Source of the DNA: Cocleimonas sp.
Lineage (GTDB): Bacteria; Pseudomonadota; Gammaproteobacteria; Thiotrichales; Thiotrichaceae
Direction of reading: 5' to 3'
Assembly: GCA_021647365.1 (NCBI GenBank)
Contig: JAKIUW010000001.1
Coordinates: 1 to 64,000, forward strand
DNA: 64,000 bases
Made by a program: the position numbers and the translations under genes. This document shows, in pieces, positions 34,021 to 43,102 of this stretch. Numbering within the stretch: position 1 is the stretch's first letter; each line of letters begins with the position of its first letter. The notes beneath the pieces were generated by a model. It searched no databases and was not told the DNA's origin. It was given only the letters and a program-made list of their open reading frames with translations.

Positions 34021-36207
34021 ATGGATGTTGTTATCAATGAGTTTCTGCTTGCGTCGGTAAGCGTGTAAAAGTGGCTCGGTATAACCATTGGGTTGTGCGC
34101 AACCTTTTAGCGCTAAATCAAGCGCTGCTTGAAATGCTATGCCTGTAAAATCAGGTGCCATTGGAGTATAAGAAGGATCATGACTATTTTGTTCGTCAAC
34201 AAAAACTGCCATTTTCTTAAAGGATTGAATCACTTGTTCTTCACTACACAGCTTATGATGATACCAATTAGCAATAATCTGGCTGGAAATGCGTAAGGTG
34301 GCTCGGTCTTCCATTAAACCAACGTGGCGTGTATCGGGTACTTTTGAACATCCTACACCCTGATCAATCCAACGCACCACATAGCCAAGAATACTTTGTG
34401 CGTTGTTATCAAGACAGTCGACAATCTCATCAGCAAACTGTGTGCGCTCTTTTGGTGCTAGCGGTATCGTTAAAATATCATCAAGGCTGGCAGTAACACG
34501 GTGGGCTAATTCATTTTGTACATGTGCAACATTCACCTGATGATAATGCATAACATGCAATGTGGCAGCGGTAGGAGAGGGCACCCAAGCACAATTTGCG
34601 CCTGCCAAAGGATGCTGAATTTTTGATTTGACCATATCCGCCATCAGGTCGGGCATTGCCCACATGCCTTTGCCAATTTGCGCCTTTCTGGGTAAACCGC
34701 AGGCGATGCCAATATCAACATTCCAATCTTCGTAAGCTTTAATCCATGGTTGATCTTTCAATTCTGCTTTGGGTAAGAAAGCTCCTGCCTCCATGCTGGT
34801 GTGTATCTCATCACCTGTGCGATCCAGAAAACCTGTATTGATAAAGATAAGCCGTTCTTGAGCTTGGCGAATGCATTCTTTAAGGTTGACAGTGGTGCGT
34901 CTTTCTTCATCCATAATGCCTATTTTTAAGGTGTTACGTGGCAAAGCTATCGCATCCTCAATAGCAGCAAATAAATCAACAGTAAAAAGCACCTCATCAG
35001 GCCCATGCATTTTAGGTTTAACAATGTACATGCTTTTGGCGGCAGAGTTTTTATAAGGGCTATTGCCGTTATAGTCATGAAGAAAACTCAGCGCGGTAAT
35101 AAAACCATCAAGAATACCCTCAGGAATATTTTCACCCTCATAGGTAATCGCATCCGTCGTCATTAAATGCCCAACATTACGTACCAGCAACAAACTACGC
35201 CCAGAAAGACTTAGTGGTTTGCCATCCGTGGTAATGTATTCACGATCTGCATTTAATTGGCGCTTGAAGGCTTTACCATTCTTCTCAAAATTATCTTCAA
35301 GATTACCTTTCATTAAACCCAGCCAGTTTTTATACACTAACGTTTTGTCTTCGGCATCAACGGCAGTTACGGAGTCTTCGCAATCTTGTATCGTGCTAAT
35401 GGCAGATTCTAAAATCACATCCTTAATGCCCGACAACATGGTTTTACCAATCAAGCTACAGGGGTCAATTTGGATTTCGATATGCAGTTCATTGTGTTTG
35501 AATAATAAACTGTAACAACTACCTTCTTCGCTATAAGCGATAAAAGCATCGGTATGTTTTAATTCAGCAATATGTCCATTATCAAGAATAATCTGTAAGG
35601 TTTTTGATGTGCCAGAGTCAATCAAACTGTAAGCAGAAACCATGCTGTGCTTGCCCTCTGTCAAGGGCAGGGCAGAGTCTAGAAACTCATTGGCAAGCGC
35701 TACAACACGTTGTCCGCGAAGCGGGTTGTGTGAGTTTCCTTTCGCTAGTTCACCTTCATTAGGGATAACATCCGTGCCATAAAAAGCATCAAACAAGCTT
35801 CCCCAACGCGCATTGGTAGCGTTTAGCGCAAAGCGTGCATTATTAATGGGGACGACCAATTGCGGACCTGCAATAGTTTTAATTTCTGCATCTACATTCT
35901 CGGTGCTGATCTGAAAGTCATCGCCTTCATCAACGATGTAATTAATATCTTTTAAGAATTGTTTGTATTCTTTAAGGCTATGCTCGGTGTTTTTATGTTG
36001 AATGTGCCAGTCATCAATCTGTTTTTGTAAATTATCACGCGTTTCCAACAGATCAGCATTTCTAGGCATAAATGCTTCTAGAATTTTTTGTAGCGATGTC
36101 CAAAGATGATCAGACTCTATGTTTAGATCAGGCAGAACTTTATCTACAACAAGCTTGTAAAGCTGTTGATCAATTTCTAATTTATTGTGTGAAAATGTTA
36201 GTGCCAT
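34018..36207 (-). CDS. glcB: malate synthase G
   Basis: The 729-residue monomeric enzyme condenses glyoxylate with acetyl-CoA to malate. Length and segments such as GIMDEERRTTVNLKECI, INTGFLDRTGDEIHTSMEAG and RWIDQGVGCSKVPD fit the G isoform. No isocitrate lyase gene lies in the window; glyoxylate may come from glycolate or from an unlinked aceA. Its stop codon is formed by the repeat edge, so the last residue borders repeat DNA. Confidence 0.97.
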   Translation of the reverse strand: MALTFSHNKLEIDQQLYKLVVDKVLPDLNIESDHLWTSLQKILEAFMPRNADLLETRDNLQKQIDDWHIQHKNTEHSLKEYKQFLKDINYIVDEGDDFQISTENVDAEIKTIAGPQLVVPINNARFALNATNARWGSLFDAFYGTDVIPNEGELAKGNSHNPLRGQRVVALANEFLDSALPLTEGKHSMVSAYSLIDSGTSKTLQIILDNGHIAELKHTDAFIAYSEEGSCYSLLFKHNELHIEIQIDPCSLIGKTMLSGIKDVILESAISTIQDCEDSVTAVDAEDKTLVYKNWLGLMKGNLEDNFEKNGKAFKRQLNADREYITTDGKPLSLSGRSLLLVRNVGHLMTTDAITYEGENIPEGILDGFITALSFLHDYNGNSPYKNSAAKSMYIVKPKMHGPDEVLFTVDLFAAIEDAIALPRNTLKIGIMDEERRTTVNLKECIRQAQERLIFINTGFLDRTGDEIHTSMEAGAFLPKAELKDQPWIKAYEDWNVDIGIACGLPRKAQIGKGMWAMPDLMADMVKSKIQHPLAGANCAWVPSPTAATLHVMHYHQVNVAHVQNELAHRVTASLDDILTIPLAPKERTQFADEIVDCLDNNAQSILGYVVRWIDQGVGCSKVPDTRHVGLMEDRATLRISSQIIANWYHHKLCSEEQVIQSFKKMAVFVDEQNSHDPSYTPMAPDFTGIAFQAALDLALKGCAQPNGYTEPLLHAYRRKQKLIDNNIH

Positions 36208-36345
36208 TGGAATGATATCTGCGGTTTATTTAATATCTTAAGCGTAGAACATTTATGGCTTTTTGTATGGGATAATAATTATAAAATAATTCAATATAAA
36301 TGATGAAAGCACAACTTTATATTATATGTTTATAGCTATGCTTAG

Positions 36346-36891
36346 TTATAGCTGTTTACTACTGCTTAAAAGCTGCTGAAGCACCACCACGCCAAGCCCC
36401 CGTGTGTATTCAATATTTCTATTGGGAATTTTTTCAGGATTTGGATAATGCGCTAGCACTTTTTCTAGGCTCGCCTCGCGAATAAGATGTAGCATGGGGT
36501 AGGGTGATCGGTTGGTGAAATTACTGGCATCATCGGCATCTACGCCTTCAAAGCAGTAGTCTGGGTGAAAACTTGCCAGTTGATAAATGCCTTCATAGCC
36601 TTGTTTATGCATTAAGGCATTGGATAGCTCCAAAAGGTCAATATAATCATCGAAGTTGTTCAAGCCATTGGGTAGTATCAGCAAGCTAGTTTCAATCGCT
36701 TCGCTATTATCTAATTGTTCGCACGAATAGATCAGTTCTTGCAGTTGATCTTCAAGCTTATTACTCAGCACAATCTCGTAATGAATGCTGTCATTATCGT
36801 ACTCACGTTTTGCGAAAGGACAGATATTATGCTCTATAATAAAGCTGGAAAGCCATTTTTTAGTTTGTAAAATTATATCTGCGCTAACCAT
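36346..36891 (-). CDS. DUF1415 family protein
   Basis: The 181-residue protein shows the DUF1415 pattern: NICPFAKREYDNDSIHYEIV at the N-terminus, YQLASFHPDYCFEGVDADDA in the middle and ASNFTNRSPYPMLHLIREAS near the C-terminus. The Cys, His and Asp residues in these motifs suggest metal or redox function, but the family has no assigned role. It lies 4 bp downstream of uvrB on the same strand, so it may be expressed with it. Confidence 0.87.
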   Translation of the reverse strand: MVSADIILQTKKWLSSFIIEHNICPFAKREYDNDSIHYEIVLSNKLEDQLQELIYSCEQLDNSEAIETSLLILPNGLNNFDDYIDLLELSNALMHKQGYEGIYQLASFHPDYCFEGVDADDASNFTNRSPYPMLHLIREASLEKVLAHYPNPEKIPNRNIEYTRGLGVVVLQQLLSSSKQL

Positions 36892-36895
36892 TTAC

Positions 36896-38911
36896 TCATC
36901 CTGCCTTAATCACTTGCGCGCGTAATTGACTTATCTCATCTCGCACTTGTGCGGCTTCTTCAAATTCTAAGTCTTTGGCGTGTTGGAACATTTTCTTTTC
37001 AAGCTTTACGATTTCTTTTAATGCTTTATCAGGTGATAAAGCTGAATATTTAGCAGATGCTTCTGCAACGTTATCGAACTTTTTCGCCCCCCTACCTCGT
37101 ACCGAACTGCCGTAGGCACCTTCCATAATATCCGTTACTTTTTTCTTGATGGTCGTTGGGGTGATTCCGTGTTTTTTGTTATGCGCCATTTGCTTGGCGC
37201 GACGACGATCTGTTTCATCCATTGCTGCTTGCATCGATTTTGTGATTTTGTCTGCATATAGTATGGCTTGCCCGTTGACGTTACGCGCACCACGTCCGAT
37301 GGTTTGGATGAGTGAGCGTTCGGATCGTAGAAAGCCTTCTTTGTCCGCATCAAGAATCGCAACTAATGAGACTTCGGGCATATCTAAACCTTCGCGCAAT
37401 AAGTTAATGCCCACCAAGGCATCAAACTCGCCAAGGCGTAAATCACGAATAATTTCTACACGTTCGACCGTATCAATATCCGAATGCAAATAGCGCACGC
37501 GTTTACCGTGTTCTAATAAATAATCGGTCAGATCTTCCGCCATGCGTTTGGTGAGTGTAGTAATGAGTACACGCTCGTTACGCTTGGCGCGCACAGTTAT
37601 TTCTGACATGACATCATCAACTTGGCTGGTCACAGGACGAATCTCAATTGTAGGATCGAGCAAGCCAGTAGGGCGCACAACTTGTTCGGCAATATTGTCG
37701 CAGTTGATAGTTTCGTATTCGCCGGGTGTGGCAGATACGTGAATCACTTGAGGGATGAGCTTTTTAAATTCATCAAAACGTAAAGGGCGATTATCTAATG
37801 CCGAAGGTAGGCGGAAGCCATAATCCACAAGATTGGTTTTGCGCGAAAAATCCCCTTTATACATCGCGCCAATTTGTGGCACTGTGGCGTGAGACTCATC
37901 CAAAATAACCAATGCATGTTTGGGTAAGTAGTCAAATAAACATGGTGGTGGTGCGCCTACAGGTCTGCCCGATAAATAGCGCGAGTAGTTTTCGATGCCT
38001 GAGCAGTAACCGACCTCGTTGATCATTTCTATATCGTACATCGTGCGTTCTTGCAGGCGTTGTGCTTCTACTAATCGTCCATTATTGTGTAATTCTTCTA
38101 AACGCTCTTTGAGCTCAACTTTTATTTTATCGACTGCCGCCAGCATGATGGCGCGCGGGGTAACATAATGTGTTTTGGGGTAAACTGTAAGGCGTGGCAC
38201 ACGGCGTAATACTTCACCTGTGAGTGGGTCGAAAAAGCTTAGCTGTTCAATTTCATCATCAAACAACTCAATACGAACCGCTTCAATATCAGAATCAGCA
38301 GGATGAATATCAATCACATCGCCACGCACACGGTAAGTGCCCCGCGATAGCTCAACGTCGTTGCGCTTGTATTGTAAATCAGTGAGTTTATGCACGATGG
38401 CGCGCTGGTCAATTTTGTCGCCACGATCAAGGTGCATCATCATTTTCAAATACGAATTAGGATCACCCAAGCCGTAGATAGCAGAGACGGTGGCGATAAT
38501 AATAACGTCGCTACGCTCTAATAAAGCTTTGGTAGCCGAGAGGCGCATTTGCTCAATGTGTTCGTTTATTGACGCATCTTTCTCAATAAAAACCCCTGAA
38601 GCAGGTACATAAGCTTCTGGCTGATAATAATCATAATAAGAAACAAAATACTCAACGGCATTATCAGGGAAAAATTCTTTCATCTCACCATAAAGCTGCG
38701 CTGCCAAGGTTTTGTTGTGCGCCATGATAATTGTTGGACGTTGAGTTTGAGCGATGATATTCGCCATGGTAAAAGTTTTGCCCGAACCTGTTACGCCAAG
38801 CAGGGTTTGATGTAAAAAACCATCGTTTAAGCCATCCACCAACGATTTAATTGCCGCGGGTTGATCGCCTGCGGGTTCGAATTCGGTGTGTAGTTTGAAC
38901 TGTGTTTCCAT
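36896..38911 (-). CDS. uvrB: excinuclease ABC subunit B
   Basis: The 671-residue nucleotide-excision-repair helicase-like protein carries Walker A GVTGSGKTFT, the beta-hairpin tip YYDYYQPEAYVP, the DEAD-like box DESH, helicase motifs VSATPGEYE and QTIGRGARN, and the C-terminal UVR domain (about residues 625-665) for UvrC contact. Length matches E. coli UvrB (673 aa). It diverges from the aminotransferase gene across an inside-out repeat pair. Confidence 0.97.
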   Translation of the reverse strand: METQFKLHTEFEPAGDQPAAIKSLVDGLNDGFLHQTLLGVTGSGKTFTMANIIAQTQRPTIIMAHNKTLAAQLYGEMKEFFPDNAVEYFVSYYDYYQPEAYVPASGVFIEKDASINEHIEQMRLSATKALLERSDVIIIATVSAIYGLGDPNSYLKMMMHLDRGDKIDQRAIVHKLTDLQYKRNDVELSRGTYRVRGDVIDIHPADSDIEAVRIELFDDEIEQLSFFDPLTGEVLRRVPRLTVYPKTHYVTPRAIMLAAVDKIKVELKERLEELHNNGRLVEAQRLQERTMYDIEMINEVGYCSGIENYSRYLSGRPVGAPPPCLFDYLPKHALVILDESHATVPQIGAMYKGDFSRKTNLVDYGFRLPSALDNRPLRFDEFKKLIPQVIHVSATPGEYETINCDNIAEQVVRPTGLLDPTIEIRPVTSQVDDVMSEITVRAKRNERVLITTLTKRMAEDLTDYLLEHGKRVRYLHSDIDTVERVEIIRDLRLGEFDALVGINLLREGLDMPEVSLVAILDADKEGFLRSERSLIQTIGRGARNVNGQAILYADKITKSMQAAMDETDRRRAKQMAHNKKHGITPTTIKKKVTDIMEGAYGSSVRGRGAKKFDNVAEASAKYSALSPDKALKEIVKLEKKMFQHAKDLEFEEAAQVRDEISQLRAQVIKAG

Positions 38912-38959
38912 GGAAAACCTAGGAATAATAATAGGGAGTAATGTTGTTTGGGATTATAA

Positions 38960-39041
38960 CCATGTAAAAGTGGGGGGGTGTACTTTTAAATTAGATAGTT
39001 GATTATCGATGCACACCCCCCCCACTTTTACATGATGTTTA
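38960..39041. repeat. palindromic repeat, subtype A, inside-out pair
   Basis: Here the two arms point outward: CATGTAAAAGT-G7-GTACTTTT at 38961-38986 and GCACAC-C-tract-ACTTTTACATGATG at 39011-39038. The C/G tracts face each other across a spacer of about 25 bp. It lies between the divergent uvrB and aminotransferase genes, in the promoter region. Confidence 0.9.
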
Positions 39042-39174
39042 TTTCAATAGTCTATTTGGCTTATATTCTCTCCTAAGAACTTCTATTGGATTATATATTG
39101 AGAAAGTCTTTACTCAATCAGAAGATAGCGTATATTCCGAATAATTATTAGTGCGAGTTTTCAGGAATATTAAA

Positions 39175-40371
39175 ATGCCAATCAAGCTTTCAAACCGTGT
39201 ACAAAGCGTAAAACCTTCACCCACTTTAGCCATTAGTGCATTAGCGCAACAGCTAACAGCAGAGGGACGTGATGTGATTAATTTGGGCGTAGGTCAGCCT
39301 GATTTTCAAACGCCAGAGCATATTAAGCAGGCGGGTATCGATGCGATTACTCAAGGTAATACAGGTTACACCGCAGTTGATGGTATCCCTGAATTAAAAG
39401 ATGCCATAATTAAAAAGTTTAAACGTGATAATCAGTTCGATTATGAGCCAAATCAGATTCTAGTGTCTTGCGGTGGTAAGCAGAGTTTTTCTAACCTTTG
39501 CCAAGCGTTGTTGAATGATGGCGATGAGGTTGTGATTCCTGCGCCATACTGGGTTTCGTATCCTGATATGGTTTTGCTTGCAGGTGGCGTACCTGTGATT
39601 GCAGAAGCGGGGCAGGATGATAACTTTAAACTCACAGCTGAAAAGCTAGAAGCGGCGATTACCGATAAAACACGTTTGTTTGTGATTAATAGTCCATCGA
39701 ATCCTACGGGTGTTTCATATAGCTTTGATGAGTTAAAAGCATTGGGTCAAGTATTACTCAAGCACCCAAATATTGTTGTGGCAACGGATGATATGTACGA
39801 GCTTATTCTATTTGATAATTTAACCGCTGATCGTAAACGTCCCTTTGTAAATATCTTAAACGCTACGCCAGAGTTAAATGACCGTTGTTTGGTTTTAAAT
39901 GGCGTATCAAAAGCCTATGCGATGACAGGCTGGCGTATTGGTTATGCGGCGGGCCCTGCGGATATTATTCAGGGCATGAAAAAGATTCAAGGGCAGAGTA
40001 CATCAAACCCAACCTCTATCTCACAATACGCTTCGGTAGAGGCGCTCAATGGCGATCAGACATGTTTAGTACCAATGCTAAAAGCGTTTAAAGAGCGCCA
40101 TGATTATGTGGTGAAAGCATTGAATGATATTGATGGCGTTGACTGCATAGAATCTGATGGCACATTTTATGTTTTCCCCAATGTTGAAGGTTTAATCGCG
40201 CGCGTTGAAGGAGTTTCAAATGATGCCGAGTTAGCGACACATTTACTGGATAAAACAGGTGTGGCGTTAGTTCCGGGCAGTGCGTTTGGTTTGGTTGGGC
40301 ATATCAGATTGTCGTTTGCGACCAGCATGGATAATTTGGAGCAGTCGATTGAGCGAATAGCTTCGCTTTAA
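39175..40371 (+). CDS. aatA: class I aminotransferase, probable aspartate aminotransferase
   Basis: The 398-residue PLP enzyme has the fold-I layout. Key parts are LGVGQPDFQTPEHI, the aromatic/Asp segment APYWVSYPDM, the SPSNPTG loop, the PLP lysine in NGVSKAYAMTGWRIGY and the terminal arginine segment IRLSFATSM. It belongs to the AatA (Igamma) group of aspartate (or aspartate/prephenate) aminotransferases. The ATG at 39175 follows CAGGAATATTAAA; the longer frame begins with GTG. Confidence 0.9.
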   Translation: MPIKLSNRVQSVKPSPTLAISALAQQLTAEGRDVINLGVGQPDFQTPEHIKQAGIDAITQGNTGYTAVDGIPELKDAIIKKFKRDNQFDYEPNQILVSCGGKQSFSNLCQALLNDGDEVVIPAPYWVSYPDMVLLAGGVPVIAEAGQDDNFKLTAEKLEAAITDKTRLFVINSPSNPTGVSYSFDELKALGQVLLKHPNIVVATDDMYELILFDNLTADRKRPFVNILNATPELNDRCLVLNGVSKAYAMTGWRIGYAAGPADIIQGMKKIQGQSTSNPTSISQYASVEALNGDQTCLVPMLKAFKERHDYVVKALNDIDGVDCIESDGTFYVFPNVEGLIARVEGVSNDAELATHLLDKTGVALVPGSAFGLVGHIRLSFATSMDNLEQSIERIASL

Positions 40372-40375
40372 GCAA

Positions 40376-40407
40376 TCATCATGTAAAAGTGGGGGGGGTG
40401 TGCTTTT
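40376..40407 (-). repeat. palindromic repeat half element, subtype A, next to a TCGAC-type repeat
   Basis: CATCATGTAAAAGT-G8-TGTGCTTTT lies between the converging aatA and pyrE genes. It is followed immediately by CTTCGACTCCACTCAGCAGAAC (40408-40429), a member of the second short repeat type also seen at 13314 and 44707. Confidence 0.85.
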
Positions 40408-40440
40408 CTTCGACTCCACTCAGCAGAACTGCATTTTAAA

Positions 40441-41091
40441 TTAAGTACTAACGCCATAGCGTTCGCGATAAGCGTGAATCCTCTGCAATAAATCAGCATC
40501 TTCTGCTGATGCTTCAATATGCTGAATAACACTATCCAAACCAATTACGTGCAAAACAGGAATATTATAAAGCTCTGCTACTTCTTGCGATGCAGACTTA
40601 TCACCTTCTTGTCCCTTCTCTTGTCTATCAATACATAAGGCAATTCCTGCCATTGATGCACCGTTATTTTCAACAATGTCAGCCGCTTCACGAATTGCCG
40701 TACCTGCACTGATCAAATCATCAACGATTAATACTTTGCCTTGTAGTGGTGCGCCAACAATATTACCGCCTTCACCGTGATCTTTTACTTCTTTGCGATT
40801 GTAAGCATAAGGATAATCACGTCCATGTTTTTCATAAAGCGTTGCTGCAATGACGGAAACTAATGGAATACCTTTATAGGCTGGGCCAAAAAGCATATCA
40901 AATTGAACGCCTGAATCGATAATACTTTGCGCATAATAATCACCAAGCTTGGCTAGCGATGCACCTGTTTGAAATAGACCAAAGTTAAAGAAGTAGGGGC
41001 TGATGCGACCTGACTTTAGTGTGAATTCACCAAATCTTAAAACGTTGTTTTCAATTGCAAAGTTAAGAAATTCTTGTTGGTATTTTTCCAT
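40441..41091 (-). CDS. pyrE: orotate phosphoribosyltransferase
   Basis: The 216-residue enzyme converts orotate and PRPP to OMP in pyrimidine synthesis. The PRPP motif VLIVDDLISAGTAIREA is clear, as are FTLKSGRISPYFFNFG and FGPAYKGIPL. The ATG at 41091 gives the family length (E. coli 213 aa); the longer frame adds a non-homologous extension. Confidence 0.96.
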   Translation of the reverse strand: MEKYQQEFLNFAIENNVLRFGEFTLKSGRISPYFFNFGLFQTGASLAKLGDYYAQSIIDSGVQFDMLFGPAYKGIPLVSVIAATLYEKHGRDYPYAYNRKEVKDHGEGGNIVGAPLQGKVLIVDDLISAGTAIREAADIVENNGASMAGIALCIDRQEKGQEGDKSASQEVAELYNIPVLHVIGLDSVIQHIEASAEDADLLQRIHAYRERYGVST

Positions 41092-41224
41092 CTGTATTAA
41101 TTCTCTTGTTTTATTTACACAAAAAAGGCTCGTTCGTCGGTTATTTACAACCAAACAATCTCTGTATGATAAAATCGCGACATATTAAATACAAACATAT
41201 AATTAAAATAGTTGGTTGTTCTCA

Positions 41225-41842
41225 ATGAAAAACACAGTCATGAAAAAATTACTAATAATAGCTTCAACATCACTTTTGCTAGTGTCCTCTTTAGCCCAAG
41301 CAGGAATGTATCGCTGGGTAGATGAAAAAGGTGAAGTTCACTTTTCGGATAAAGTTCCTGTTGCGGCATCACGCAAAGCAGTTGATGAAATTAACAAAAG
41401 TGGGGGGATTAAGAGCACTAAAGACCCAGTAGCAGAAGCACTTGCTAAATTAACTTTAAAAGAAAATGCTGAAGCCATTGCCCTAGAAGAGGCTGTAAGA
41501 CAGGCTAAACTAGATAAAATGGCTACCCTTAAAAAACGCGATGACTACTTATTATCTACTTATGAAAATAAAGAAGAACTTGTTAAGTCTTTCAAAACCA
41601 AAATTAAGTTAATGAAAGGGAATGCTTCTATTTTAGAAACTCAAAATGCGGTTCTTGAGAAAAAATTAAATAAACTACTTACCAATAAATCCACCATAAA
41701 AAATCAAGCAAAAAAGATTGTGAATATAACAAAAACAATCGAGCAATATAAAAAGGCATTACAACAAAACCAAGAAGAAAGGCTCAATATTAGCAAGAAC
41801 TACCAATCTGACATTAAACGTTACGAAAAACTTACACAGTAA
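41225..41842 (+). CDS. secreted DUF4124 protein with coiled coil (first of a tandem pair)
   Basis: The 205-residue protein has a signal peptide (LLIIASTSLLLVSSLAQA|GMYRW), a DUF4124 domain (MYRWVDEKGEVHFSDKVP, about residues 27-50) and a long Lys/Glu coiled coil (about 75-200). DUF4124 is a short periplasmic domain of unknown function; its pattern resembles a small beta unit. I choose the ATG at 41225; TTG at 41216 and ATG at 41240 are possible. The next gene encodes a paralogue. Confidence 0.82.
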   Translation: MKNTVMKKLLIIASTSLLLVSSLAQAGMYRWVDEKGEVHFSDKVPVAASRKAVDEINKSGGIKSTKDPVAEALAKLTLKENAEAIALEEAVRQAKLDKMATLKKRDDYLLSTYENKEELVKSFKTKIKLMKGNASILETQNAVLEKKLNKLLTNKSTIKNQAKKIVNITKTIEQYKKALQQNQEERLNISKNYQSDIKRYEKLTQ

Positions 41843-41888
41843 TCTTTCACACTAATAACTCATAAAAATACAATAAAAAAACAGTGAT

Positions 41889-42524
41889 ATGAAATACTCT
41901 TTAAAATACATTCTACTCAGCTTAGTTTGTTTGCCTTTGACATTGCAGGCAGCAACCTACCGCTGGACGGATATAAAGGGCGAGGTGCACTATTCAAATA
42001 GCATCCCAGCTTCTGATTCACAGTTAGGTCATGATGAACTTTATAAAAATGGTACAAAAAAGAAAACGGTTTTATCCTCTAAACAAACACGTAAGCTTAA
42101 ATTAGAAGAAATAAAAAAACAAAAACAAAAAGCAATAGATGCTGAAAAATTAAAGCGAGAAAGAATTGAAGAAGCAGAAGACAGTCGGTTACTTTATATC
42201 TTTAATAACGAAACTGAGTTAACAGAATCTTACAATGCAAAGTTACGTTTAGCTCAGTTGACAATAGATCTTTTAAAGGCAAGACACAAAGTCCAATCGA
42301 AGAAGTTAGAAGACCTTGAAAAACGCTATGAAAGAGTAGAATTGGTGCTTCAAAAAGGCGCACTTGAAAAGCAAATAAAAGATGTTTTGGATAATTTAAA
42401 AATATATCAGCAAGCTATTACTGAAAACCACGTTGAAAAAGATAGAGTGAAGAAAGATTATCAATCAACATTGAAAAGATATAAACGCTTATCCGCAGAT
42501 AAAATAAAAAAAGCAGCTAAGTAA
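41889..42524 (+). CDS. secreted DUF4124 protein with coiled coil (second of a tandem pair)
   Basis: The 211-residue protein repeats the plan of its neighbour: signal peptide (LLSLVCLPLTLQA|ATYRW), DUF4124 motif TYRWTDIKGEVHYSNSIP, then a charged coiled coil. Shared C-terminal pattern (NVEKDRVKKDYQ-like with SDIKRYEKL against STLKRYKRL) shows a gene duplication. The 46-bp gap suggests one transcript. Function unknown. Confidence 0.82.
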   Translation: MKYSLKYILLSLVCLPLTLQAATYRWTDIKGEVHYSNSIPASDSQLGHDELYKNGTKKKTVLSSKQTRKLKLEEIKKQKQKAIDAEKLKRERIEEAEDSRLLYIFNNETELTESYNAKLRLAQLTIDLLKARHKVQSKKLEDLEKRYERVELVLQKGALEKQIKDVLDNLKIYQQAITENHVEKDRVKKDYQSTLKRYKRLSADKIKKAAK

Positions 42525-42682
42525 ATGCATCTCTAGCTGCTGTTGTTATGCCATTGTGTTGCTTTGTTCTACCTTCATGTCTTTATCTCTTATTATTTAC
42601 AGGCTCGTAAAAGCCATGGCATACTTCTCAGGCATCATTATCAATTTCTTTAAGACTGAGTAATTTCCGCTAAGTACTTGTT

Positions 42683-42903
42683 CTAGAAAGTTAAATCCAC
42701 AATCACTTTATTGTAAACATTAGACCATTCTGGGTGATGGTTGTTGCGCTCTGCTATGAGGGCAATTTGTGTCATAAAGCCAAAGACAGTTACAAAGTCT
42801 TTAAATTGATATTCCCGATGGAGCTTTCTATCTTGAGTGTCCAAGATTTATGTTGTTTGAGAAATAATTGGATTTGATTATTCGTAGCTTGTTTGATTGG
42901 CAT
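42683..42903 (-). pseudogene. broken pterin-4a-carbinolamine dehydratase gene (phhB-like)
   Basis: On the minus strand an ATG at 42903 opens a frame with QLFLKQHKSWTLK. After a one-base shift near 42832 the other frame continues DRKLHREYQFKDF, VFGFMTQIALIAERN and NHHPEWSNVYNKVIVDLTF, then stops. That is the PCD active-site core (HHPEW). The usual THDAGG ending is missing, although LSGNYSVLKKL follows after the stop in another frame. It is therefore a recent remnant with at least one frameshift and C-terminal damage. The rest of the 42525-43102 gap holds only a promoter-like stretch. Confidence 0.75.
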
Positions 42904-42978
42904 AGTGTTTTCGTCTTGTAGTGTCTAATTGTTGTTGAAAAATACTACAATACTCAATATTTGTACTATATATAAGTG

Positions 42979-43010
42979 TGTAGTTTGAATTTTTACTGGA
43001 TGTAGTTTGA
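42979..43010 (+). promoter_or_regulatory. direct repeat TGTAGTTTGA upstream of an unknown gene
   Basis: TGTAGTTTGA occurs at 42979-42988 and 43001-43010, 22 bp apart, i.e. about two helical turns, roughly 93-124 bp before the start codon of the next gene. This is the geometry of a tandem activator site. Only the repeat itself is seen; the binding protein is unknown. Confidence 0.4.
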
Positions 43011-43102
43011 CTGATTTTAAGTATAGTTCTAGTAACGGAGCTTGATTTATTAGTGCGTGGCTAGAGTAATTTTTTTATTCATCATTAGTTATGGAGTAAA
43101 TC

